A stretch of 42,022 bases of DNA from an uncultured Verrucomicrobia subdivision 3 bacterium (lineage in GTDB: Bacteria; Verrucomicrobiota; Verrucomicrobiia; Limisphaerales; UBA11358), in assembly GCA_903922735.1 (NCBI GenBank), contig CAIXUZ010000068.1, positions 1-42,022 of the forward strand, given 5' to 3'. The first letter of the stretch is position 1; every line of letters begins with the position of its first letter. Under the pieces are notes generated by a model. It worked only from the letters and a program-made list of their open reading frames with translations, was not told where the DNA came from and made no database searches. Shown piece by piece: positions 15,421-23,685 of the stretch. The position numbers and the translations under genes are program-made.

Positions 15421-16481
15421 GCGCCGGCGGTTTTAGGGGTGAAGACGCGAATGGTTTTGGTCGCCGGATCCAGCGCGAACACGCGGTCCTTTGAGTCGCA
15501 CGCCACGTCAAAGCCAAAGCCGATCGAGCAGTTGGCGCAAGCTTTACGCGCCAGGTCGAGGTCTTTGACCAGGGTTTCCGTGCCGGCCACGACGCCGGTA
15601 AAATTTCCCTTCACATCGTGAAGCTTGATGCGGTTCAGCCCCTTCTCGCTCGTGACGAAACGGCCGTCCGCCAGGCGGGTGAAATGGACCGGATTGCAGC
15701 AGCCGCAGAACCCCTCCATCGCCATGGAGGTGCTGCCCCAACTGAGTTCGAACCGGCCTTCGGGCGTGTAGGCTTCCAGCCGGTGGCGCCCGGGATTGGC
15801 CACCCAGAGCAGGCCGTCGGCACCATGGCAAAGATCAAAGTAAGGACTGGGAACCACGAAGCCGGGCGTGCCGTCCTTGGCGCCAACCCGGCCGAACCGC
15901 GCCATCACCCGGCCATTGGCATCGCAACGAATGACTTCACGATTGCCGGCGTCCGCCGCAAAAATGTGATCACCGCCCGCCGCCACCGAGGTGAGGAGCA
16001 CTCGCTTCCCCAGCGGTTCGCCTTTCATAAGCTGCCGCCCCGAATGATCGTAAATCTCAAGATGGTCCGGCAGGGCAATCAGCAGTCGGCCGTCGGCCGT
16101 GGGCACCATGGCTTGGGGACGTTCCGTCAGCGACACCGTGAATTGCAACTCCCCATCCCGGCTCAATGACTTCACCGCCCGGTCTCCGCCGATAAAGGTT
16201 GTGTCGTCCCACCCGACCGCCAGACAGCTCGGATCGGAAAAACCGGTGGGAATCGAAGCGCTTTCGGAATAGCGGAGCAGCGCCGGATCAGTGCGCTCAA
16301 AGCGACTGACATCATAGGTGAATCGCGGGTCCAGCGCGGGACGATTCGTCTTTCCCGCGACCGGATTGTTGCTGCGCCCCGTGGAGAGCCAGCCCGCCAG
16401 GTCACCGGCGGAAAGCAAGCCGAGGCCGATCGCACTGTTGCTGACAAACTTTCGCCGGTTGAGCTTTGGATCGTTTTTCAT
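15417..16481 (-). CDS. Tat-exported NHL beta-propeller with GFCGCC motif
   Basis: A 354-residue protein with Tat signal RRKFVSNS at 9-16, followed by NHL-type repeats (for example GFVVPSPYFDLCHGADGLLW). The GFCGCCNP motif at 257-264 matches GFGGCCEP in the lipoprotein at 6408-7454. Further cysteines follow at 315, 318 (CANCS) and 328. Tat export usually means folding or cofactor insertion in the cytoplasm, so a bound cofactor is likely. The start at 16481 shares ATGA with the preceding propeller gene; the longer frame to 16607 is rejected because it lacks a signal. Its place directly before the micropeptide and NapG/NapH pair makes it a candidate redox partner or terminal component of the system. 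Confidence 0.87.
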   Translation of the reverse strand: MKNDPKLNRRKFVSNSAIGLGLLSAGDLAGWLSTGRSNNPVAGKTNRPALDPRFTYDVSRFERTDPALLRYSESASIPTGFSDPSCLAVGWDDTTFIGGDRAVKSLSRDGELQFTVSLTERPQAMVPTADGRLLIALPDHLEIYDHSGRQLMKGEPLGKRVLLTSVAAGGDHIFAADAGNREVIRCDANGRVMARFGRVGAKDGTPGFVVPSPYFDLCHGADGLLWVANPGRHRLEAYTPEGRFELSWGSTSMAMEGFCGCCNPVHFTRLADGRFVTSEKGLNRIKLHDVKGNFTGVVAGTETLVKDLDLARKACANCSIGFGFDVACDSKDRVFALDPATKTIRVFTPKTAGA

Positions 16482-17914
16482 TTTTTTTCTCCGGTCAGGT
16501 CCAGACACACCATTCGCGTCAGATCCCGCGCCAGCAATCGTCCGTCGGCCAGCGCCAGGGGCGCCCAGGCATCGTGCCCTTGCAGCACCTTTGCTTGAGC
16601 CAGGCAATGATAACCCGAGGGAGCGGCTTCCGCCAGCGTGAGCAAGCCGTCGTCATTCAGGACAATAATCAGCCCGTTGGCGATCAGGAACGGCCCCAGC
16701 CCGAACTTTGCCCCGCTGCCGCTGCTCCAAAGCACCTTGCCGCTTAAATCAAGGCAGGCCAACTGTCCATCCGGCCGGACGCCGTAAATATGGCCCTGAT
16801 AGAATATCGGCGTTTGCTGCGTGGCCCCGAACTCCGTGGGCTTCAGCCGGAACAGCGGCTCAGCCACGATGCGTCCGTCCACTTCCTTGAGCTGCAGCAT
16901 CAGGCTGCCCGCATTGTAGCCGCCGGCTAAAAAGATTTTTCCGTTGCCCACGGGAACCGGGGTCGCAATGGTGGCGATGGAGATCTTCCATTGATCCGTC
17001 TCCCACAACACCGAGCCATCGTCCGCGGACACCCCCACCACGCCGCCGCTGCCGCAATAGACAAACATCTTCCGCCCGGCAAACTCCATCGGCAACACCG
17101 AGCAATGCGTCATTTTCCAGTCATGCACATTCGGCGTTGACCAGATGGTTTTTCCCGTGGCGCAATCCACTTTCAGCATGAGGGATTTTCCTCCCACCGC
17201 GAGGATGGCCGCGCCGTCCTGGATCAACGGACATTGGCCGGCATACCACAGCGGCACTTCCGCGCCGTAATCTTTGACCAGATCCATCCCCCACAACAAC
17301 CGGCCGCTGGCCGGCTCCAGGCAGGCGACATGGCATTTGGGTCCGAAAGAAACGATAAATTTTTCCGTCACCGCCGGAGTGGTCCGGCTCATGCCGTGGT
17401 TGCGCTTGACCTTCACCGGATACGAGAACCGCCAGATCTCCTGGCCATCCGCCAACGACAGGCAGCGCAGCGCATCGGCCTGGTTGGTGGCGTCATAGTC
17501 GAGCAGGTAAACGCGGCCGTTCAGCACGGCCGGCCCGGCGTAACCTTCGCCCAGATTCACATCCCAAAACATCGCCGGCTGGCCGCTCCCCCATTTGCGG
17601 GCCATGGTCGTCGGCCCGGAGTAAATCCCGTCGCCGTTCGGCCCGCGAAACCCGCGCCAGTCGCCGGGCAACGGCGCCGGCTGGTCGGGGTCGGTCACGA
17701 GCTTGCCCATCACGAGCTTGCCCAAAGCGAGGGGAGATTGGGGATTGGGTTCGAGATCGCCGGCGGCTCGATCCATGCCCGGCTGGCGTTCCAGCAGCGG
17801 TTGCAGGGGATGGTTGCTGCCGCGAAAAACGATGACGAACAACAACCCGGCCACAACGCTCAGCGCGAGGGTGGCGATGACCGGTAATTTCCGTCCTGGA
17901 GCAGGTTCCGTCAT
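16478..17914 (-). CDS. Membrane-anchored PQQ-like beta-propeller protein
   Basis: A 478-residue protein with one N-terminal membrane helix at about 11-30 (VIATLALSVVAGLLFVIVFRG), then a linker and a PQQ-like propeller starting with DWRGFRGPNGDGIYSGP at about 85. Repeats include LSLADGQEIWRFSYP and LEPASGRLLWGMDL. It is one of a paralogous set in this operon. Several cysteines (CLSLA, CHVACLE, CPLI, VDCATG, THCSVL, YCGSGG, CLDLS) make it more cysteine-rich than the propellers at 17970 and 19322. The preceding gene ends 55 bases upstream, and its own stop overlaps the NHL start as ATGA. The propeller presumably faces the periplasm. No catalytic quinoprotein signature was recognised. Confidence 0.82.
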   Translation of the reverse strand: MTEPAPGRKLPVIATLALSVVAGLLFVIVFRGSNHPLQPLLERQPGMDRAAGDLEPNPQSPLALGKLVMGKLVTDPDQPAPLPGDWRGFRGPNGDGIYSGPTTMARKWGSGQPAMFWDVNLGEGYAGPAVLNGRVYLLDYDATNQADALRCLSLADGQEIWRFSYPVKVKRNHGMSRTTPAVTEKFIVSFGPKCHVACLEPASGRLLWGMDLVKDYGAEVPLWYAGQCPLIQDGAAILAVGGKSLMLKVDCATGKTIWSTPNVHDWKMTHCSVLPMEFAGRKMFVYCGSGGVVGVSADDGSVLWETDQWKISIATIATPVPVGNGKIFLAGGYNAGSLMLQLKEVDGRIVAEPLFRLKPTEFGATQQTPIFYQGHIYGVRPDGQLACLDLSGKVLWSSGSGAKFGLGPFLIANGLIIVLNDDGLLTLAEAAPSGYHCLAQAKVLQGHDAWAPLALADGRLLARDLTRMVCLDLTGEKK

Positions 17915-17969
17915 GAGTTATTGGCCGGCTGGTTGGCTCTTGGACAGCAATACATCGCCGGATGCAAAA

Positions 17970-19316
17970 TCACCGGTTGCCGGCACCCGAAGTTTCAACC
18001 CGATACAAGCTGGTCTTGGTCCGCAGGATGAGGGCTTTTCCCGTCACGGCCGGCGAGGCCATAAAACCGTCGGCCAAGCGGTTGGTGGCCAGTATCTGAA
18101 AAGTGCGGCCGGGCTTCAGCACCGTGGTTTCACCCGTCTGATTGAAAAAGTAGAGTCGTCCATCTGCATAAATGGGCGAGGCCGCATATTTGCCATTGAT
18201 TCGCTGCCGCCAGACTTCCTTGCCATTGGCCGACTCCAGGCAGGTCATCATGCCATCATCGGCCACCATGTAGAATAAGTCGTCCACCAGCACCGGCGAA
18301 GCCGTCCTGGCCACCAGCGTATCCACTGCCCAGGCCACATGCGTTTCGGTCACATCGCCCTGGCCATCCACGCGGACGGCAAGCAATCGGGTTTTGCCCG
18401 AGCCCGTGACCAGGAAGGCCAGACCTTGACGGAACACCGGCACGGGTGCAGCCGACCACGAATCGTGATGGATGCGCCACAATTCCTTGCCGGTGGCCGG
18501 ATCATAGGCGTAGGCGGACCTGGCGGCCGTGCTGAGCAATTGCGTTTGTGAGTTCCAGTTGATGAGCAGCGGGGTGCTGTGCGCTTTATGGCGGTCTCCC
18601 AGACTGACCATGGCTGACGGGTCATTGCGATCATCCCAGGTAAATGAGCGATCCGTTTTCCAGACGGTTTTGCCGGTCTTTTTGTCGAGCGCGACCACGT
18701 ATTGAAAATCCACCCCGTCCAGCGTCAGGATCACCAGGTTGGCAAACAAGACCGGCGAAGAAGAGGGGCCGCGATAATGCCGGCAAGGCAAATCCGACCG
18801 CTTCCAAAGCACCTGGCGGGTTCCGGTGTCCAGGCAGGCCGTGCCATAGCTGCCAAAGTGAACATAGACGCGGCCCGGTTCGATGACGGGCGAAGGCGTG
18901 GCATAACAATTGACGGCGTTGCCCAGCGGCTCCGGCGCATCGCAGTGAAAGAGCTTTTCATTCAGAAGGATTTTGCCCGTCCCGGCATCCACGCAGAGGA
19001 CAAAGAAATCGTGCCCGTCCGGAGTGGCGGTGGTCAGCCAGATCTGGTCCCCCAGCACCACAGGGGTGGACCAGCCGCGCCCGGGGATTTCCGACTTCCA
19101 TTTGATATTATTCGTCTCGCTCCACTCGAGCGGCAGGCCGAGCATCCGTGTTTCTCCGGGCGCGGACACCTGGCCGTCGCCCCGGGGGCCGCGGAACTGC
19201 GGCCAATCCGCCCGAGCCGTGAGCGGTCCGGCTGCCAATAAGGCCAGCATGACCGCATGGATCAAACGATGCGCGCCGGACGGCCGGGCAGCGTTACGAG
19301 TTTGCCTTGTTTTCAT
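17970..19316 (-). CDS. Secreted PQQ-like beta-propeller protein
   Basis: A 448-residue protein with a Sec signal peptide (LIHAVMLALLAAGPLTARA, cleavage near residue 36), beginning its mature part with DWPQFRGPRGDGQVSAPGE. PQQ-like repeats follow (FVLCVDAGTGKILLNEKLF, AYDPATGKELWRIHHDSWSA, CLESANGKEVWRQRINGKYAASP). The WPQFRGP opening is common to many planctomycete and verrucomicrobial propellers annotated as PQQ-binding-like. It follows its upstream neighbour by five bases, so the two are cotranscribed. A periplasmic scaffold or ligand-binding role is likely. Nothing in the sequence shows dehydrogenase activity. Confidence 0.85.
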   Translation of the reverse strand: MKTRQTRNAARPSGAHRLIHAVMLALLAAGPLTARADWPQFRGPRGDGQVSAPGETRMLGLPLEWSETNNIKWKSEIPGRGWSTPVVLGDQIWLTTATPDGHDFFVLCVDAGTGKILLNEKLFHCDAPEPLGNAVNCYATPSPVIEPGRVYVHFGSYGTACLDTGTRQVLWKRSDLPCRHYRGPSSSPVLFANLVILTLDGVDFQYVVALDKKTGKTVWKTDRSFTWDDRNDPSAMVSLGDRHKAHSTPLLINWNSQTQLLSTAARSAYAYDPATGKELWRIHHDSWSAAPVPVFRQGLAFLVTGSGKTRLLAVRVDGQGDVTETHVAWAVDTLVARTASPVLVDDLFYMVADDGMMTCLESANGKEVWRQRINGKYAASPIYADGRLYFFNQTGETTVLKPGRTFQILATNRLADGFMASPAVTGKALILRTKTSLYRVETSGAGNR

Positions 19317-19321
19317 GTTTT

Positions 19322-20551
19322 CTACTTTTGCTTCACGTCGTAGCAGAGGAGCAGATCGCCGTCCCGCAGATAGAGACGGCCGCCCGAAACGACCGGATGG
19401 GGCCAGCTGTTTTTTTTGCTTCGGCCGGGCTGGTCGAAGCGGCCTTTTTCCGTCCAGCCCTTGGGCGTCGGCTCGAGCAGCACCACGGTTCCCGGCCCGC
19501 TTTCAGCGCGGAGATAGAGCATGCCGCCGGCGCACGAGAGCGAGCCTTTGGGCAGTTTGTCTTTTTCCGCCCACGCCACTTCGCCGGTCTTGAAATTCTG
19601 GCAGATCCAGCCTTTGCCGTCCGAATGGCCGTAAAGGTGGTCGCCCACTTTCACCACGCCGCCGTGCTGGTTTTTCATTTCCTTGTTCTCGTAAACCTGC
19701 CGCGCCGCAAAGCCGCTGGCCGTTTTTTCCACCTTGAAAAGATTGCAGCCGATATTGTAGCTGGACGTTACGTAGACGGAATCATCGGCAAAAATCGGGG
19801 TCGGGATGACGGCGGTCTTGCCGGGCCGCGAGGCCAGCCAAAGCAAACTGCCGTCTTTGGGTGAAACTGCCCCGACGCTCGCATCCGTCAATTGAACATA
19901 CTGCCGCACGCCGTTGATCGTCGCGATGATGATCGACGAATAGGCGGATTTATCCGTCCATTCCTTGGTGCGCCAGACGACTGCGCCGGTTTTCTTGTCT
20001 AGGGCGATCAGCGTGCCTTGGGCGCCGCCGGGGGTGCAGATCACTTTGCCGTCATCCACCAGCGGCGATTCGGCATACCCCCAGCCGGACATCATTTTGC
20101 CGCCGAATTCGCTCTGCAGATTATGCCGCCAGCGCACCTTGCCGTCCGCGGCGCTCACGCAAACCAGATCGCCAAATTGGCCGAGCGTGATCACTTGATC
20201 GCCGTCCACACTGGGCGTGCAGCGCGGTCCCGGATAATTGCCGCCCGACTTGCCGACCTGGGTGGACCAGATCACTTTTCCATTCGCGGCGTCGAGCGCG
20301 AGCAGGAAACTGGCCTCGCCGAGGTCGCCCATGGTGTAAATCCTGCCCTTGGCGACCGCGACTCCGGAATAGCCTTCGCCCAGGCCGGTGGCTTTCCACG
20401 CCAGCGCGGGACCGCCGGCGGGCCATTGCTGGAGCAGGCCGGTTTCGGTGGAGACGTCATCGCGCCCGGGGCCGCGCCATTGCGGCCAATCTTCGCCAAC
20501 CGCAAGGCTGGCCGTTAACATAAGGGCAAATAAAGCGCTGATTACTTTCAT
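19322..20551 (-). CDS. Secreted PQQ-like beta-propeller protein, first gene of the large minus-strand operon
   Basis: A 409-residue protein with a signal peptide (VISALFALMLTASLAVG, cleavage before EDWPQWRGPGRDD). The propeller repeats include LALDAANGKVIWSTQVGKSGG, CVSAADGKVRWRHNL and IALDKKTGAVVWRTKEW, and it ends near LYLRDGDLLLCYDVKQK, a complete ring. It is related to its neighbour at 17970-19316. It is the first gene leftward from the divergent intergenic region at 20552-20663, so the operon promoter should lie there. Signal peptide and context place it in the periplasm. Function is unknown beyond the fold. Confidence 0.86.
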   Translation of the reverse strand: MKVISALFALMLTASLAVGEDWPQWRGPGRDDVSTETGLLQQWPAGGPALAWKATGLGEGYSGVAVAKGRIYTMGDLGEASFLLALDAANGKVIWSTQVGKSGGNYPGPRCTPSVDGDQVITLGQFGDLVCVSAADGKVRWRHNLQSEFGGKMMSGWGYAESPLVDDGKVICTPGGAQGTLIALDKKTGAVVWRTKEWTDKSAYSSIIIATINGVRQYVQLTDASVGAVSPKDGSLLWLASRPGKTAVIPTPIFADDSVYVTSSYNIGCNLFKVEKTASGFAARQVYENKEMKNQHGGVVKVGDHLYGHSDGKGWICQNFKTGEVAWAEKDKLPKGSLSCAGGMLYLRAESGPGTVVLLEPTPKGWTEKGRFDQPGRSKKNSWPHPVVSGGRLYLRDGDLLLCYDVKQK

Positions 20552-20663
20552 GATGGATGGTTAATCTTAAGGTTCAAGGTTTGCGCTTTCGAACGCAAGA
20601 AAAACCGATTGTATTGGGCGCGGTTTCGGCAAACTGTTGCGCCTTCTGACGGGCGATGGTTAA
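20552..20663. promoter_or_regulatory. Divergent promoter region with a short inverted repeat
   Basis: These 112 bases separate two operons that start with propeller genes transcribed in opposite directions. TTGCG at 20581-20585 and CGCAA at 20594-20598 form an inverted repeat around CTTTCGAA, a plausible shared regulator site. No clean -35/-10 pair was assigned. Confidence 0.5.
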
Positions 20664-21767
20664 ATGCCGGAAATGACAAACGCCTTGATCGCCTTGAATG
20701 CGGTGCTGGTTGCCTGGCCCATGTTCCGCGGCGACCAGGGGCTGACCGGGGTCGCGGCGGGCCGATTGCCGGAGGCGCTCGAACTCCGCTGGACTTTCAA
20801 AACCGGCCAGGCCGTCAAATCTTCCGCCGCCATCGCGGACCACCGGGTTTTCATCGGCTCCGACGACGGCACGCTTTACGCGCTTTCGACCGATACCGGC
20901 AGGCAACTATGGTCGTTCAAAGCCGGGCAAAGCATCGAAGCTTCACCGCTGGTGCTCGAAGGCACCGTATTCGTCGGATCGGTGGACGATAATCTTTACG
21001 CGCTCGACGCCGCCACGGGGGCGATGAAATGGAAATACCCGACGGGCGATAAAATTCTCGGGGCCGCCAACTGGTTCGGCGTCGGCGACTCCCGGCGCAT
21101 TCTCGTCGGCAGCTACGATTACAAGCTCCACTGCGTGGACGCCGCGACTGGCAAATCCGTGTGGACCTATGAAACCGGCAACTACATCAACGGCGCGCCG
21201 GCGGTGGGCGACGGCAAAATTGTATTCGGGGGTTGCGACGGCAAACTCCACGTACTCGATGCCGCCACGGGCAAGGAACTCTCGGCGGTCGAAGCCGGCG
21301 CTTACATTCCCGGTTCCGCGGCCATCGCCGGCCACCATGCCTACGTCGGCCATTATGCCAATGAAATCTTCTGCCTCGACCTCGCCGGCACCAATATCCT
21401 ATGGCGCTCGAAGCAGAACAATGCGGCGTTCTTCTCCTCGCCGGCCGTCACGGAGCAGCAAGTCATCATCGGGGCGCGCGACAAGAAACTTCACTGTCTC
21501 GACCGGGCCACCGGCAAGCCGCTTTGGACCTTTGCCACCCAAGGTGAAGTGGACAGCTCGCCCGTTGTCGTCGGCGACAAGGTGGTGTTCGGTTCCGGCG
21601 ATGGCCGGCTTTATCTGGTACGCGTCGCCACCGGAAAAAAACTCTGGTCGTATGACCTCGGCAAGGAACTCACCGCTTCGCCCGCCGTCGCCGAGGGGTT
21701 GGTGGTCATCGGCTGCGAAGACGGCGTGGTTTACGCCTTCGGTCCCAAACTAAAACCCAGCCCCTGA
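20664..21767 (+). CDS. PQQ-like beta-propeller protein, first gene of the plus-strand operon
   Basis: A 367-residue protein. After a short hydrophobic N-terminus (ALIALNAVLVAWP) and MFRGDQGLTGVAAG it is nearly all PQQ-like repeats of about 40 residues, very regular: LYALSTDTGRQLWSFKAGQ, LYALDAATGAMKWKYPTGD, LHCVDAATGKSVWTYETGN, LHVLDAATGKELSAVEAGA and LHCLDRATGKPLWTFATQG. The blade order suggests seven or eight blades. The N-terminus is shorter than a typical signal peptide, so export is likely but not certain; the ATG at 20673 is an alternative start. It shares TGATG with the glycosyltransferase gene. Its divergent position opposite the propeller-rich operon suggests a common origin or common regulation. 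Confidence 0.85.
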   Translation: MPEMTNALIALNAVLVAWPMFRGDQGLTGVAAGRLPEALELRWTFKTGQAVKSSAAIADHRVFIGSDDGTLYALSTDTGRQLWSFKAGQSIEASPLVLEGTVFVGSVDDNLYALDAATGAMKWKYPTGDKILGAANWFGVGDSRRILVGSYDYKLHCVDAATGKSVWTYETGNYINGAPAVGDGKIVFGGCDGKLHVLDAATGKELSAVEAGAYIPGSAAIAGHHAYVGHYANEIFCLDLAGTNILWRSKQNNAAFFSSPAVTEQQVIIGARDKKLHCLDRATGKPLWTFATQGEVDSSPVVVGDKVVFGSGDGRLYLVRVATGKKLWSYDLGKELTASPAVAEGLVVIGCEDGVVYAFGPKLKPSP

Positions 21768-23008
21768 TGCGCATCGTTCAACTCACTCCCGGCACGGGAA
21801 ATTTTTATTGCGGCAGTTGTCTGCGCGACAACGCCCTCGTTCGCGGCCTGCGCGAGCGCGGTCATGACGCGCTGATGGTTCCGCTTTATTTGCCGCTCAT
21901 CCTGGACGAACCTTCCGCCAGCGCCGGCACCCCGATTTTTCTCAGCGGCATCAGCGTCTATCTGAGCAATAAATTCAATGTGCCCGGCTGGCTCGACCGC
22001 GCGCTGAGTTCGCCGGGGCTGCTCCGCATGGCCGCCGGTCTGGTCGGCATGACCAGCCCGAGGCAATTGGGCCAATCCGCCGTGGCCATGCTCCAGCCGG
22101 ATGCGGCCCATGCCGAACTCGAACGCCTCATCGGCTGGCTCCGCTCGCAACCCGCACCGGACGCGATCTGTCTGTCCAATTCGCTGCTCACCGGCTTGGC
22201 GGCCCGGCTCCGGCAGGAATTCCGCGTCCCCATCATCTGCACGCTGCAAGGCGAAGACTCGTTTCTTGACGCGCTCCCCGAGCCTTACCGCCAACGCTCA
22301 TGGGAACTACTGGCTGACCGTTGCGCCGGGATTGACCACTTCATCGCCGTCAGCCGGTATTTTGCGGACGTGATGACCAGGCGATTGAACCTGCCCGCCG
22401 GGCGCGTTTCCGTGGTGCATCCCGGCATCGCGGTTGACGAATTCCGGCCGGCCGACACGGCGCAACCGGTCATCGGCTATCTCGCGCGTATGCACCCGAC
22501 CAAGGGTCTGGACACGCTCGTTGAAGCCTTCCGGCAACTGAAGACGCCCGGTGCGCGGCTGCGCATTGCCGGCGCGATGACCGGACGCGACAAGGCATTC
22601 GTCGCGTCGTTGCGCCGCAAACTGGGCGACCGCGCCGAATTTCTTCCGAACCTGGACCGCGCCGCGAAGGCGGATTTTCTAAGCAGTCTCAGCGTGTTCT
22701 CCGTGCCCGCGACTTACGGCGAAGCGTTCGGCATGTATGTCCTGGAGGCGCTGGCCGCCGGCGTGCCCGTCGTCCAGCCCCGGCACGGTGCGTTCCCGGA
22801 AGTGCTCGCGGCCACCGGCGGCGGCCTGTTGTGCGAGCCGAATCAGCCGGCAGCGCTGGCGGCGGCGCTGGACGAATTGCTCGCAGATCCAGCCCGCGCC
22901 CGGCAACTCGGCGCGGCGGGACGGCAAGCCGTTCGGGAAAAATTCAGCATCGCTGCGATGACTGCAAACGTTGAAGCCATACTCCAAAAGGTAACTCATG
23001 CTCGTTGA
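21767..23008 (+). CDS. GT4-family glycosyltransferase
   Basis: A 413-residue GT-B enzyme. The N-terminal domain starts MRIVQLTPGTGNFYCGSCLRDNALVRGLRERGHD. The linker carries FIAVSRYFADVMTRRLNLP, then VVHPGIAVDEFRP and IGYLARMHPTKGLDTLVEAF. The donor-binding end has the E-X7-E region EAFGMYVLEALAAGVPVVQ. These are marks of the glycosyltransferase group 1/GT4 family, which transfers sugars from nucleotide donors to lipids, polysaccharides or small molecules. The acceptor is not evident. The start overlaps the propeller stop by one base (TGATG), and its end overlaps the ATPase start by 11 bases, so it belongs to the same operon. Cytoplasmic or membrane-associated. Confidence 0.92.
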   Translation: MRIVQLTPGTGNFYCGSCLRDNALVRGLRERGHDALMVPLYLPLILDEPSASAGTPIFLSGISVYLSNKFNVPGWLDRALSSPGLLRMAAGLVGMTSPRQLGQSAVAMLQPDAAHAELERLIGWLRSQPAPDAICLSNSLLTGLAARLRQEFRVPIICTLQGEDSFLDALPEPYRQRSWELLADRCAGIDHFIAVSRYFADVMTRRLNLPAGRVSVVHPGIAVDEFRPADTAQPVIGYLARMHPTKGLDTLVEAFRQLKTPGARLRIAGAMTGRDKAFVASLRRKLGDRAEFLPNLDRAAKADFLSSLSVFSVPATYGEAFGMYVLEALAAGVPVVQPRHGAFPEVLAATGGGLLCEPNQPAALAAALDELLADPARARQLGAAGRQAVREKFSIAAMTANVEAILQKVTHAR

Positions 23009-23684
23009 ACTCACCCACGTCCAAAAGGCTTACGCCGCGCCGTCCGGCGCGGTGCTGCGCGACGTCAATTTTCAACTCGCCGCCGGAGAATCGGTGGCGA
23101 TTGTCGGCCCGTCCGGTTGCGGCAAGAGCACGTTGCTGAACCTCATCGGCGCGCTGGATCAACCGACGGGCGGAACTGTCCGTTTCGACGGTCGCGATCT
23201 GGCCGGTTTGAGCGCGAAGGAGCTGGCGGGCATCCGCAATCGCGACCTTGGTTTTATTTTCCAGCTTCACCATCTGCTGCCGCAATGCACCATTCTGGAA
23301 AACGTCCTGATTCCCACCCTGGCCAATCCATCCGCATCGAATACCGCGGCGGCGGTGCAGCGGGCGGAACGCCTGCTGGAACGCGTGGGCTTGAAACCGC
23401 GCCGGCATTATCGGCCCGGGCAGCTTTCCGGCGGGGAGCGCCAGCGAACCGCCGTGGTCCGCGCCTTGATCAACCAGCCCAAGCTGCTGCTGGCGGATGA
23501 ACCCACCGGCTCGCTCGATCAAGCCGGGGCCGAAAACCTGGCGCAATTGTTGCAGGAGCTGAATCAGGAGGAACGCGTCGCGCTGGTCGTCGTGACCCAC
23601 TCGCGCGAATTGGCGGGGCGGATGAAACGGGTGCTTGAATTGCGCGATGGCGTGATGCAAAACCAACGGTCCACCGCAAGCTGA
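22998..23684 (+). CDS. LolD/MacB-type ABC transporter ATPase
   Basis: A 228-residue ATPase with Walker A GPSGCGKST (37-45), signature LSGGERQR (143-150), Walker B LLLADEPTGSLD (163-174) and a switch His in VVVTHSRE. The Q-loop region is FIFQLHHLLPQCTILENVL. Sequence and length match the LolD/MacB/FtsE class, which drives FtsX-type permeases that extract lipoproteins or move substrates across the envelope mechanically rather than by a classical channel. The partner permease starts two bases after its stop. The ATPase should act at the cytoplasmic face. The substrate is not known. Confidence 0.94.
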   Translation: MLVELTHVQKAYAAPSGAVLRDVNFQLAAGESVAIVGPSGCGKSTLLNLIGALDQPTGGTVRFDGRDLAGLSAKELAGIRNRDLGFIFQLHHLLPQCTILENVLIPTLANPSASNTAAAVQRAERLLERVGLKPRRHYRPGQLSGGERQRTAVVRALINQPKLLLADEPTGSLDQAGAENLAQLLQELNQEERVALVVVTHSRELAGRMKRVLELRDGVMQNQRSTAS

Positions 23685-23685
23685 G

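Noticed and set aside
16478..20551. PQQ-dependent alcohol or glucose dehydrogenases
   Set aside because: The repeats are of the PQQ-like type, but I see no haem c domain, catalytic signature or PQQ-synthesis genes, so enzyme names would be unsupported.
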